From positions 62,001 to 126,000 of the forward strand of contig NZ_JAUSUD010000007.1 of the NCBI RefSeq assembly GCF_030813355.1: a stretch of 64,000 nt of DNA. The letters are read 5' to 3'. The notes under the pieces were generated by a model. That model searched no databases. It saw only the letters and a list, made by a program, of their open reading frames with translations, and was not told the origin of the DNA. Source of the DNA: Metabacillus malikii (GTDB lineage Bacteria; Bacillota; Bacilli; Bacillales; Bacillaceae). Position numbers and translations under genes: made by a program. Positions 17,010-24,708 of the stretch are shown in pieces. How positions within the stretch are numbered: position 1 is the stretch's first letter; each line of letters opens with the position of its first letter.

Positions 17010-17042
17010 TAAAAAAGAGATAAGGATATAATCCTTATCTCT
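17010..17042 (-). terminator. Terminator of the folD riboswitch
   Basis: On the minus strand AGAGATAAGGAT pairs with ATCCTTATCTCT and is followed by TTTTTT. It begins directly at the end of the aptamer, as expected for a switch acting on transcription. Confidence 0.9.
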
Positions 17043-17119
17043 GCCCAGACGACCCGACTAAATATAAAATCACAGCTTCCTTGTGGTCATTTCCACAAAT
17101 GTCGTCAGTTACTGTGTCT
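17041..17119 (-). promoter_or_regulatory. ZTP (pfl) riboswitch upstream of folD
   Basis: Read on the minus strand, the leader has the pfl/ZTP blocks: GTAACTGACGA, then GTGGAAATGACCACAAGGAA, and after a linker GTCGTCTGGGCAG, where TCTGGGCA matches the conserved 3' pseudoknot strand (consensus CCTGGGC). GACGAC can pair with GTCGTC. ZTP accumulates when 10-formyl-folate is short, and such switches turn on folD, purH or glyA. The adjacent perfect terminator completes the arrangement. Confidence 0.85.
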
Positions 17120-17266
17120 ATTTCCTTATATAAGTAAAAGATAACATATGGGGATTAAATGTCAACGACATTAATGGTTTTCTTAATTGTTTTTGGTATA
17201 CTTTGTGAAAGTATGTACTTAAACCAATGGGTGCTTTAGTACAATAAAGAAAATATAAAGAAATAA

Positions 17267-17296
17267 AAAACGCTTGGAAAATCCAAGCGTTTTTGT
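17267..17296. terminator. Isolated perfect hairpin
   Basis: AAACGCTTGGA (17268-17278) and TCCAAGCGTTT flank a 3-base loop, with T and A tracts. No gene on either strand obviously ends here, so the transcript it serves is unknown. Confidence 0.6.
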
Positions 17297-17478
17297 TTGT
17301 TATTTAGTGTGTTACTATCTAAGTTTTTGGTAGGGAATTTAACGTGATATTTTGCTTTTTCTCCACGTTATCCTAACTACTTACCCATATAGTTGGGGGC
17401 TTTTTCTGTTGGGCTACTATCATTTAGGATAGGATATAACTTGCTTTATCATAAAATATATAAGAAACTAAACATAAC

Positions 17479-17557
17479 GTTGCCTTTATTTATGCAACAT
17501 ACAGGGAGTTGCTGAAATGTTGGCAACTAGTCTTGGAGTTGTTGCTATTAGGGCAAC
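17479..17557 (+). promoter_or_regulatory. Three GTTGC...GCAAC inverted repeats before the SatD gene
   Basis: GTTGC-N10-GCAAC occurs at 17479-17498 and again at 17508-17527; GTTGC-N7-GCAAC follows at 17541-17557. The array is 50-130 bases before the SatD start and looks like a repeated operator, perhaps for autoregulation by SatD. Confidence 0.6.
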
Positions 17558-17607
17558 ATTCATCATTTTACGTTAATTGAAATAATTCTGAATGGGGTGA
17601 GTACTTC

Positions 17608-18363
17608 ATGATTAAATATAGAGAGCATAATTTAACGAAAAAAAGATATGCTGCATGTATCGCCATTGATTTGATAAATTCAGAAAAAATGCTGAATCAA
17701 AATGAGAACCTTACATTATTAAAACGATTGATTAATCAGTTAAATGAACAGTATTCAGGAAAAGTTGTCGTCCCATTTCAAATTAGAGGTGGGGATGAAG
17801 TAATTGGCGTTGTTAATTCATTTGCAGGAGGCTATCATGTCGCCCACGATGTCTGGCTGTTTTCGTTAGAGAAAAAGATGAAAGTAAGAATTGGAATTGG
17901 ATTCGGGAAATATGACACATTAGATACGATTGACCCGAATTTAATTAACGGAAGTTGTGTGATAAGTGCATTTAGGGCTCGTGATAAATTTTTGAAACTG
18001 ACGAAAGATAATCCCTATGCTTTAACAGGACCCATTCAAATATACGCATATGCAAATGAATTACAAATCCCATTTCAGGCTGTAAATGCGTTAATGTATA
18101 CAATGTATGAATTAATTAAAACAGAGAAACAACAGAAATTAGTCTTTATTTTACAACAGTACCCAGATGAAAATTATGAGCAAATTGCCGAGCGATTAGG
18201 GTATTTAAAGGACAGTACAAGTCAAAACAATCGTTCAACAATTAGTAAAATGCTAAAAAGAATGAAGTACAAAACGTTCACACAGATAAAAATCGATATC
18301 GCACATTTATTAAGTTCTTATCAAAATCTACTAGATGAGGAATGGAAGCATAATGATGAGTGA
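17608..18363 (+). CDS. SatD-family protein
   Basis: A 251-residue protein with the features of SatD (PF16264-type): CIAIDLINSEKM near the N-terminus, PFQIRGGDEVIGV in the middle, and a C-terminal region (about 180-225) with a helix-turn-helix-like IAERLGYLKDSTSQNNRSTISKML. The role is not known; the layout suggests a ligand-sensing DNA-binding protein. The TGGGGTGAG ribosome site precedes the ATG. It overlaps the next gene by 11 bases and has an upstream inverted-repeat array. Confidence 0.75.
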   Translation: MIKYREHNLTKKRYAACIAIDLINSEKMLNQNENLTLLKRLINQLNEQYSGKVVVPFQIRGGDEVIGVVNSFAGGYHVAHDVWLFSLEKKMKVRIGIGFGKYDTLDTIDPNLINGSCVISAFRARDKFLKLTKDNPYALTGPIQIYAYANELQIPFQAVNALMYTMYELIKTEKQQKLVFILQQYPDENYEQIAERLGYLKDSTSQNNRSTISKMLKRMKYKTFTQIKIDIAHLLSSYQNLLDEEWKHNDE

Positions 18364-19291
18364 AATTTTATTTCTATTACTGGTAGGTCACTTCATTGCT
18401 GATTATTGGTTTCAAACTGCAAAAATGATTGAACGGAAAAATAGTGTCGATAATAGAGAACGACAGAAGGGGTTAGTTACACATGTCGTCATTCATTTTT
18501 TAACGTATCTCCTGCTGTTAATGTTTCTGGGGGAAATTTCATCGAAGACTATTTTGACAGTTTTCGCCATCTCAATCATTCACTATTTGATTGATTTTGG
18601 AAAAGTATCATTGGAAGCAAGGCCAACCAGGAAAAAGAATTCTATTAAACTCTTTAAGCAAATAAAGCATTATGCAGAAACGGTTCCTGGTAAAGCGAGC
18701 CTTTATATCACAGACCAGCTCCTCCATCTCATGACGATTATTGCAATGCTACATTTATTTTCGATTATAGATTATCGTGTTGAGCAATATATTCATTTCA
18801 TTGAGACGCTATTATTTACTAATGCACTGACTTTATCAACATTAGATAAGCTATTGCTGATAACAAGTTTAATTATTTTCACCACCCATTTTTCAGGATA
18901 TTTAATCGGGATTCTCCTAACGAATATTCGTCCAACGGATAGTACATTTACGGAAGCGAGAACAGAAAATAAAAATATTATGACGTTGAAGCATAAGAAA
19001 AAAGAAGTGGAGGAAGAGTCAACGGTAGAGAATGTCATCATACAGACAAGCTATTCAGAACCGAGTTTTGAAGTTGGCAGATATATAGGCATGCTTGAAC
19101 GATTAATCATTATGATTTTAGTGGCGATGAATGCCTTTACAGGGATTACTTTTTTAGTTGCTACAAAAGCGTTAACACGTTTTAAACAGTTCGAAGATAA
19201 AAGATTCGCAGAATATTATTTAATTGGTAGTTTGTTAAGTATCTTACTAGCTTTAGGTTCCGGTTATTTATTACTTAAAATTATCAGCTAG
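18353..19291 (+). CDS. DUF3307 integral membrane protein
   Basis: About 312 residues from ATG 18353 (or 18356), inside the end of the SatD gene. The N-terminus LLVGHFIADYWFQT and the KGLVTHVVIHF stretch match DUF3307. There are about six to seven hydrophobic segments, with a charged, probably cytoplasmic linker around residues 200-230 (KHKKKEVEEEST). The function is unknown. The tight pairing with SatD suggests a shared job such as signal sensing at the membrane with a cytoplasmic regulator. Confidence 0.8.
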   Translation: MMSEILFLLLVGHFIADYWFQTAKMIERKNSVDNRERQKGLVTHVVIHFLTYLLLLMFLGEISSKTILTVFAISIIHYLIDFGKVSLEARPTRKKNSIKLFKQIKHYAETVPGKASLYITDQLLHLMTIIAMLHLFSIIDYRVEQYIHFIETLLFTNALTLSTLDKLLLITSLIIFTTHFSGYLIGILLTNIRPTDSTFTEARTENKNIMTLKHKKKEVEEESTVENVIIQTSYSEPSFEVGRYIGMLERLIIMILVAMNAFTGITFLVATKALTRFKQFEDKRFAEYYLIGSLLSILLALGSGYLLLKIIS

Positions 19292-19324
19292 TCTGAGCAG
19301 AATTGAATATAGGTAAACGATACA

Positions 19325-19371
19325 AGAGGGCGATTCAAAAGTGTCTAACACTATTGAGTCACCCTTTTTCT
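19325..19371 (+). terminator. Terminator after the SatD/DUF3307 pair
   Basis: GAGGGCGATTCAAAAGTG pairs imperfectly with CACTATTGAGTCACCCTTT and is followed by a T run. Confidence 0.75.
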
Positions 19372-19494
19372 CTATTTTTGATTAATAGATTTAAATCATT
19401 GTATTAAATCTCGTAGTCCATCATATAAATAGAAAAATAAGTTTTCAACCCTTCAAGATCAGTAGAGATAAAACATAATCAATGGAGGAAAACG

Positions 19495-20523
19495 ATGAAA
19501 AAGGAAAATATCACAATCTACGACATAGCAAAAGAAGCCAGTGTATCTCCAGCAACAGTTTCAAGAGTTTTGACAGGAAGTGCAAAGGTACGTCCGCAAA
19601 CGATGCGCAAAATTGTTGATGTCATGGAAAAATATCATTTTCGACCGAATAGTCTTGCAAGAAGCTTATTGTATAAGCAAACGAAGACAATTGGGTTTAT
19701 TTTGCCAGATATCAATCATCCGTTTTTTTCAACACTAGTATTGAAAAGTGAAGCACATGCGTTAAAGCTTGGCTATACTTCGTTTCTGTGTAATACGATG
19801 AACAATGCTATTAATGAATCGAATTATTTGCAAAGCTTGATCGAAAAACAGGTTGATGGGATTATTTATTTAGGCGGTCGCATTAACGATTCTGTTCCAG
19901 ACAAACAGTACGCAGAAAAATTAAAGAAGGTGATGGAGCGAATACCGGTTGTGTTTGTGAATGGCAGGATGGAGGGTGTTGATGCACATATTGTTAGAGC
20001 AGATGAAGAAACAGGGATTGAAAGGCTTGTTGAATTATTAGTGAACTTAAACCATCAAAAAATTGGTTTTTTAGGTGGAGTTGAGGGGATTACGTCAACA
20101 GACGTGAAAAAGGCTGCATTTATTCAATTAATGGAGAAGAAAGGTTTAGAGGTCAACAGTGAGTGGATATTTGGTAATGGCTTTAGCATTGAATCAGGTG
20201 AAGAAGTTGCTGCACAATTACTTTCGTTAAATGAGCGGCCAACAGCTGTTATTTGTGCCAATGACCTTGTTGCGATTGGCATGATAAAGGTATTAACAAA
20301 GTTCGGGTTAAAAGTACCTGATGATATTTCAGTTGTCGGCTTTGACGATATTTATTTAGCAGAGCACTTTCCACCAGGAATTACAACGGTAAGTCAAAAT
20401 TACGAGCAGTTAGGTCAGACTGCCATTAATGTGTTAGTTGATTTAATGAATCATAAACAAATCGAGAAGGAAATCATCGTCCCAACTTCACTTGTCTTAA
20501 GAGATTCGTGTAAGCTCCTTTGA
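19495..20523 (+). CDS. LacI-family transcriptional regulator
   Basis: A 342-residue regulator. The N-terminal helix-turn-helix and hinge (TIYDIAKEASVSPATVSRVL, then RPNSLARSLL) are followed by a sugar-binding domain with the family's VVGFDDIYLAEHFPPGITTV end. GGAGG lies 7 bases before the ATG. It directly precedes a sugar importer operon and two LacI-type palindromes, so it very probably controls that operon and answers to an oligosaccharide. Confidence 0.94.
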   Translation: MKKENITIYDIAKEASVSPATVSRVLTGSAKVRPQTMRKIVDVMEKYHFRPNSLARSLLYKQTKTIGFILPDINHPFFSTLVLKSEAHALKLGYTSFLCNTMNNAINESNYLQSLIEKQVDGIIYLGGRINDSVPDKQYAEKLKKVMERIPVVFVNGRMEGVDAHIVRADEETGIERLVELLVNLNHQKIGFLGGVEGITSTDVKKAAFIQLMEKKGLEVNSEWIFGNGFSIESGEEVAAQLLSLNERPTAVICANDLVAIGMIKVLTKFGLKVPDDISVVGFDDIYLAEHFPPGITTVSQNYEQLGQTAINVLVDLMNHKQIEKEIIVPTSLVLRDSCKLL

Positions 20524-20607
20524 ATTTTTGGTAAGAAATAATTCATATTTTTGGAAAATGACAAATATGAATAAAACAAATTCTTTTTTTACAAAGCATT
20601 CGTTGAA

Positions 20608-20623
20608 ATGAAACCCGTTTCAT
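20608..20623 (+). promoter_or_regulatory. LacI-type operator 1
   Basis: ATGAAACCCGTTTCAT has arms of 7 bases around CC. The core GAAACCCRTTTC recurs in operator 2, arguing that both are sites of the adjacent LacI regulator. Confidence 0.65.
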
Positions 20624-20677
20624 CATACAGCTGTGACGACTACTAAATGAATATGTTTTTACACAATTACATTTGGA

Positions 20678-20717
20678 TATTCGAAGTTTTTTGAAACCCA
20701 TTTCAAAAATTCGAATA
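20678..20717 (+). promoter_or_regulatory. Nested palindrome with LacI-type operator 2
   Basis: The core TTTGAAACCCATTTCAAA (20690-20707) has perfect 7-base arms. It is enclosed by TATTCGAA (20678-20685) and TTCGAATA (20710-20717). The 40-base structure lies about 85 bases before the permease gene. It could be a repressor site, and it could also fold in RNA, but it lacks a T run. Confidence 0.65.
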
Positions 20718-20800
20718 CTAAGAAATGAGGCCTCATACACATTAAAACATGCCATCTACTTATTATGTCTTTTGTGTATTAGCCTTAAAAAGGAGACTTT

Positions 20801-21781
20801 ATGTTAAGGGGGGATTTACGTATGAAATCCGTACAATTACAGACATCCATTGTTGAGCCGCCGAAGAAATCGTTTTTCCAAAGGCTGTGGAAAAACCGAA
20901 CCTTGCTGCTCATGTGTATGCCCGCGGTGATTTTCTTTGCAATCTTTGCATACTTACCAATGCCAGGGCTCTATCTCGCTTTTGTCAACTATGATTATTC
21001 ACTCGGTATTTTTGACAGCGCTTTCGTAGGTTTTGATAATTTCCGCTTTTTAATTATGACAGGTGATTTATGGAGACTTACATTTAACACTGTCGCATAT
21101 AACCTCGCCTTTATCGTACTAGGGAACTTCCTGCAAATCGGTGTTGCCATCATGTTGAATGAGTTAAGAAGTAAATGGTTTAAAAAAGTCTCTCAAACAA
21201 TTATGTTTCTCCCGCATTTCATTTCCGCTGTATTAGTTGGTTTACTCGCCTACAATATTCTGAGCTATGATTATGGAACACTAAATTCATTTTTGAAATC
21301 AATGGGACTTGATCCCGTTCAAACGTATTCAAACCCTGCAATCTGGCCATATATTATTGTCATCACGTTCCTCTGGCAATCAACAGGCTACGGGTCAATC
21401 GTCTACTTTGCTGCAATTATGGGACTTGATAAGTCAATCTTAGAGGCAGCTGAAATTGATGGTGCTAATGCATTTCAGCGAATCCGCTATATTATTATCC
21501 CATGGTTAAAGCCGACCTTTATTATTCTACTGTTATTCTCTTTAGGTGGCGTACTGCGTGGTAACTTTGGGTTATTTTATAACCTCGTCGGTGCGAATAA
21601 TACGATGTTATATGCGTCAACAGATATTATCGAAACCTATGTTTTCCGTACATTGATGACGAACTTTAATTTCTCGCTCGGTAGTGCCGTTAGTTTATAT
21701 CAGTCTGTCTTTGGGTTCATCATCGTTATCACAGCAAACTGGATTGTGAAAAAAGTATCACCGGATAATTCACTGTTTTAA
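20801..21781 (+). CDS. Oligosaccharide ABC transporter permease, LplB-like
   Basis: A 326-residue permease with six predicted membrane segments and the EAA loop EAAEIDGANAFQRIRYIIIP. The N-terminus PAVIFFAIFAYLPMPGLYLAF is typical of the LplB family that imports plant oligosaccharides. ATG 20801 has AAAGGAG close by; ATG 20822, with AAGGGGGG, is an alternative that removes seven residues. It forms a unit with the next permease and the lipoprotein. No ATPase gene is included, as usual, because a shared MsmX-type ATPase serves such systems. Confidence 0.92.
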   Translation: MLRGDLRMKSVQLQTSIVEPPKKSFFQRLWKNRTLLLMCMPAVIFFAIFAYLPMPGLYLAFVNYDYSLGIFDSAFVGFDNFRFLIMTGDLWRLTFNTVAYNLAFIVLGNFLQIGVAIMLNELRSKWFKKVSQTIMFLPHFISAVLVGLLAYNILSYDYGTLNSFLKSMGLDPVQTYSNPAIWPYIIVITFLWQSTGYGSIVYFAAIMGLDKSILEAAEIDGANAFQRIRYIIIPWLKPTFIILLLFSLGGVLRGNFGLFYNLVGANNTMLYASTDIIETYVFRTLMTNFNFSLGSAVSLYQSVFGFIIVITANWIVKKVSPDNSLF

Positions 21782-21796
21782 AGGAGGGAAGAATCG

Positions 21797-22699
21797 ATGC
21801 AAAGTACACGGAGACGTAATATCGATGTTTCAACGGTAATGGTTCGGCTAATCGGATATGGCTTTATCGGCATTTTCGCTTTATGTTGTCTTTTCCCGTT
21901 TGTGTTAATTATTTCATCGTCATTTTCATCGGAACAGGCGATTATGGATAATGGGTTTACACTTTGGCCATTAGATTTTACGACGTTTGCATATGAAATT
22001 GTCTTTAAAAATCCACGGTTAATCTTTGGTTCCTATGCGGTCACATTTGGTATTACGATCGTAGGTACCGCTCTCGGGTTATTTATCGTTGCGATGACAG
22101 GCTACGCCTTACAGCGTCAGGATTTCCTATATCGCAATAAAATCTCATTTTATATTTACTTTACTACACTCTTCTCTGGTGGATTAGTGCCTTTTTATCT
22201 CTTAATCACTAAGTATTTACATCTTGGTGATAACTATCTTGCCGTACTTCTTCCGGGGTTATTGAGTCCGTTTTTAATCATTATGATGAAAGCGTTTACT
22301 AAATCAATCCCCCATGAAATTACCGAATCAGCGAAGATGGATGGTGCAGGAGACTTTACGATTTTTTTAAAGCTTATTTTACCGATGTCAACACCTGCTT
22401 TGGCAACAATTGGTTTGTTCATTGCCTTAGGTTATTGGAATGAATGGTACAACTCGATGCTATTTTTGTCACCAAATATGGAATATCGCCCGTTGCAGCT
22501 ATTTCTTTATAACGTGATTACTAGTGCTGACTTCATTCGAAATTCAGCAGCAGCCTCCAATGTCGCACCACAGGAGATTCCATTAGAAACGATGAAAATG
22601 GCGACAGCAGTCATTGCGACTGGACCGGTTATTCTGTTTTACCCGTTTGTACAACGCTTTTTCATTAAAGGGATTACGGTTGGTGCGGTTAAAGGATGA
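21797..22699 (+). CDS. Oligosaccharide ABC transporter permease, YtcP-like
   Basis: A 300-residue partner permease with six membrane segments and the EAA loop ESAKMDGAGDFTIFLKLILP. The central ALQRQDFLYRN and TTLFSGGLVPFYLL stretches are typical of the YtcP/YesQ subfamily. AGGAGGG lies 9 bases before its ATG, 15 bases after the first permease. The pair forms the channel of a CUT1-type importer, probably for galactan or rhamnogalacturonan fragments given the hydrolases around. Confidence 0.92.
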   Translation: MQSTRRRNIDVSTVMVRLIGYGFIGIFALCCLFPFVLIISSSFSSEQAIMDNGFTLWPLDFTTFAYEIVFKNPRLIFGSYAVTFGITIVGTALGLFIVAMTGYALQRQDFLYRNKISFYIYFTTLFSGGLVPFYLLITKYLHLGDNYLAVLLPGLLSPFLIIMMKAFTKSIPHEITESAKMDGAGDFTIFLKLILPMSTPALATIGLFIALGYWNEWYNSMLFLSPNMEYRPLQLFLYNVITSADFIRNSAAASNVAPQEIPLETMKMATAVIATGPVILFYPFVQRFFIKGITVGAVKG

Positions 22700-22765
22700 A
22701 CATGTATGTCACGAGGAAATATCCTCTTTCATAGAATCAACCATTAATTAAGGGGAGGCAGAGAT

Positions 22766-24346
22766 ATGTTTAGAATGAAAAGAATCCTAACTGTATTCTT
22801 GGTATTATTGTTAGCTTTTAGTCTTGTTGCATGTAGTAATTCTAGCAATTCGAGTAAAGAAAATGCTAAGCCGAGTACAAAGGTCGATGAAAATGGGGAA
22901 ATTGACACATCAGAATTTGTGACCATTACGATGATGACATTAGGTGATAAACCGACGAACGGTCAATTAGAAAAAGTAATGGAGCAGGTAAACGCCAAGT
23001 TAAAAGAAAAGGTCAATGCACATCTTGAAATCAAATGGATCGAATGGGCCGATTATATGACGAAATATAATTTAACATTAGCTTCTGGTGAGCCTGTCGA
23101 TTTAATTATTACAGCAACAGACTGGTTAGATGCATGGGGCAATGCCCAAAAGGGAGCATTCAAGGATATAACTGAGCTTTTGCCAACATACGCCCCTAAT
23201 ACATGGAAAGAGGTATCTGATGAAAACTGGGAACAAGTAAAGTATGAAGACAAAATTGTCATGATTCCAGAGGATGCCTTTACACAATGGGTAAACCACG
23301 GCTTTTTCTACCGCACAGATTGGGCGAAAGAATTTGGCATTACTGAACCGATAAAAGACTTTGAAACTTTAGGTGAATATTTTCAAGGAATTGTAGATAA
23401 CAAGCCAGGTATCATCCCATGGGATACACCAGGAACGAATGTAACAACAGCATGGGGTTATACAACATCATACTCAGATGCGATTGAGCTACCTATTACA
23501 ACTGGTGTATTTCCAATTTATTGGGCTGAATCATATGAAGAACCTTATACCGTAATGAGTCCGGTATTTGAAGATCTATTTGTTGACTACGCAAAAATGA
23601 TGAAGGATTGGGCTGATAAAGGCTATTGGCGCGCTGATGTCTTGAATTATAAAGGGGATACGAGAGCATTATTCCAAGCAGGGAAAACAGGTGCTGACCA
23701 GCATCATACAGAAACATTTTCCGGGTTACGTCCACAAATGGATATAAAACAACCAGGTTCTGAGATTGATATGTTCGCATGGTCTGATACGCGTGACAAC
23801 TTAATTTCGATGTCCATTACTCACGGTGCAACTGCGGTTGGTGCACATAGTAAAAACCCAGAGCGTGCGTTAATGGTCTATGATTTACTACGCAATGATG
23901 AAGAAATCTACCAATTATTTAACTTCGGAATTGAAGGCGTTCAGTATGAGCTTGAAGACGGCAAACGGGTTCGACCTGAAGGCTATGACGAAACGAAGCA
24001 TTCTTATGCATCAAACTTCTGGGGAGGCCGTGTCGATAAATTTGAAATCCCAAGTGCCGACAAATGGGAGGGCATGTCTGAGATATACGCACAATATGAT
24101 GAAATTAAAAAGCCGTACCCTTATGGACGATTTGTCTTTAACAGTACACCTGTAGAAGCAGAACTTGCCGCACTATCACAAGTAACTGCACAAATGATAC
24201 CAGCCATTGCATTCGGCAAAGCAGGCGACCCAGAAAAAGCAGTAGAAGATTTACGTAAAAGATTAGAGGCAGCCGGCTATGAAAAAGTCCTAAACGAAAT
24301 CCAAAAACAAATGGACGACTATAAGAAGCTGGTGGAGGGGAGTTAA
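22766..24346 (+). CDS. Oligosaccharide-binding lipoprotein, LplA-like
   Basis: A 526-residue extracellular binding protein with signal peptide and lipobox LVAC (lipid Cys23), followed by a Ser/Asn-rich linker. TITMMTLGDKPTNGQLEKVM and the C-terminal domain place it in the large LplA-type solute-binding family. The ATG has GGGGAGG upstream. It delivers oligosaccharide to the two permeases before it. A block of REP-like palindromes begins right after its stop codon. Confidence 0.92.
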   Translation: MFRMKRILTVFLVLLLAFSLVACSNSSNSSKENAKPSTKVDENGEIDTSEFVTITMMTLGDKPTNGQLEKVMEQVNAKLKEKVNAHLEIKWIEWADYMTKYNLTLASGEPVDLIITATDWLDAWGNAQKGAFKDITELLPTYAPNTWKEVSDENWEQVKYEDKIVMIPEDAFTQWVNHGFFYRTDWAKEFGITEPIKDFETLGEYFQGIVDNKPGIIPWDTPGTNVTTAWGYTTSYSDAIELPITTGVFPIYWAESYEEPYTVMSPVFEDLFVDYAKMMKDWADKGYWRADVLNYKGDTRALFQAGKTGADQHHTETFSGLRPQMDIKQPGSEIDMFAWSDTRDNLISMSITHGATAVGAHSKNPERALMVYDLLRNDEEIYQLFNFGIEGVQYELEDGKRVRPEGYDETKHSYASNFWGGRVDKFEIPSADKWEGMSEIYAQYDEIKKPYPYGRFVFNSTPVEAELAALSQVTAQMIPAIAFGKAGDPEKAVEDLRKRLEAAGYEKVLNEIQKQMDDYKKLVEGS

Positions 24347-24358
24347 TCAACAACTACC

Positions 24359-24662
24359 TGGGGTCAGACCCCTCCAACAAAGAAAGAGTATAAAGAACGA
24401 TAATTTATTATTTTAAACTATATTTTACAAAAGAGGGGTCTGACCCCAACATGACCCCTCCAACATTTAAAGGTATAAAGAACGGTAAATAATTATCTTA
24501 ATCAATATCTTACGAATGAGGGGTCTGACCCCATTAAAAGTAGAATGAGGGGTCAGACCCCCACAACAACTACCCGGGGTCTGACCCCTCCAACAAATAA
24601 AGGTATAAAGAACGGTAAATAAATATTTAAATCAATATCTTACGAATGAGGGGTCTGACCCC
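24359..24662. repeat. REP-like GGGGTCTGACCCC palindromes in tandem
   Basis: Six 13-base palindromes GGGGTCWGACCCC begin at 24360, 24435, 24520, 24549, 24576 and 24650. Several linkers are also repeated (TATAAAGAACGGTAAATAA and ATCAATATCTTACGAATGAG), so the block grew by tandem duplication of units of roughly 75-130 bases. It fills the gap between the binding lipoprotein and the GH2 gene and may end, stabilise or attenuate the transcript. No transposase is adjacent. Confidence 0.9.
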
Positions 24663-24708
24663 ATTAAAATGGCCCCATTAAAAAAACCCCATTAAAAGGA
24701 GTGCCTAA

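Noticed and set aside
20608-20623. Catabolite-responsive element (CcpA site)
   Set aside because: TGAAACCCGTTTCA lacks the central CG of a cre, and a second copy of the same odd core lies nearby, so a site for the adjacent LacI protein fits better.
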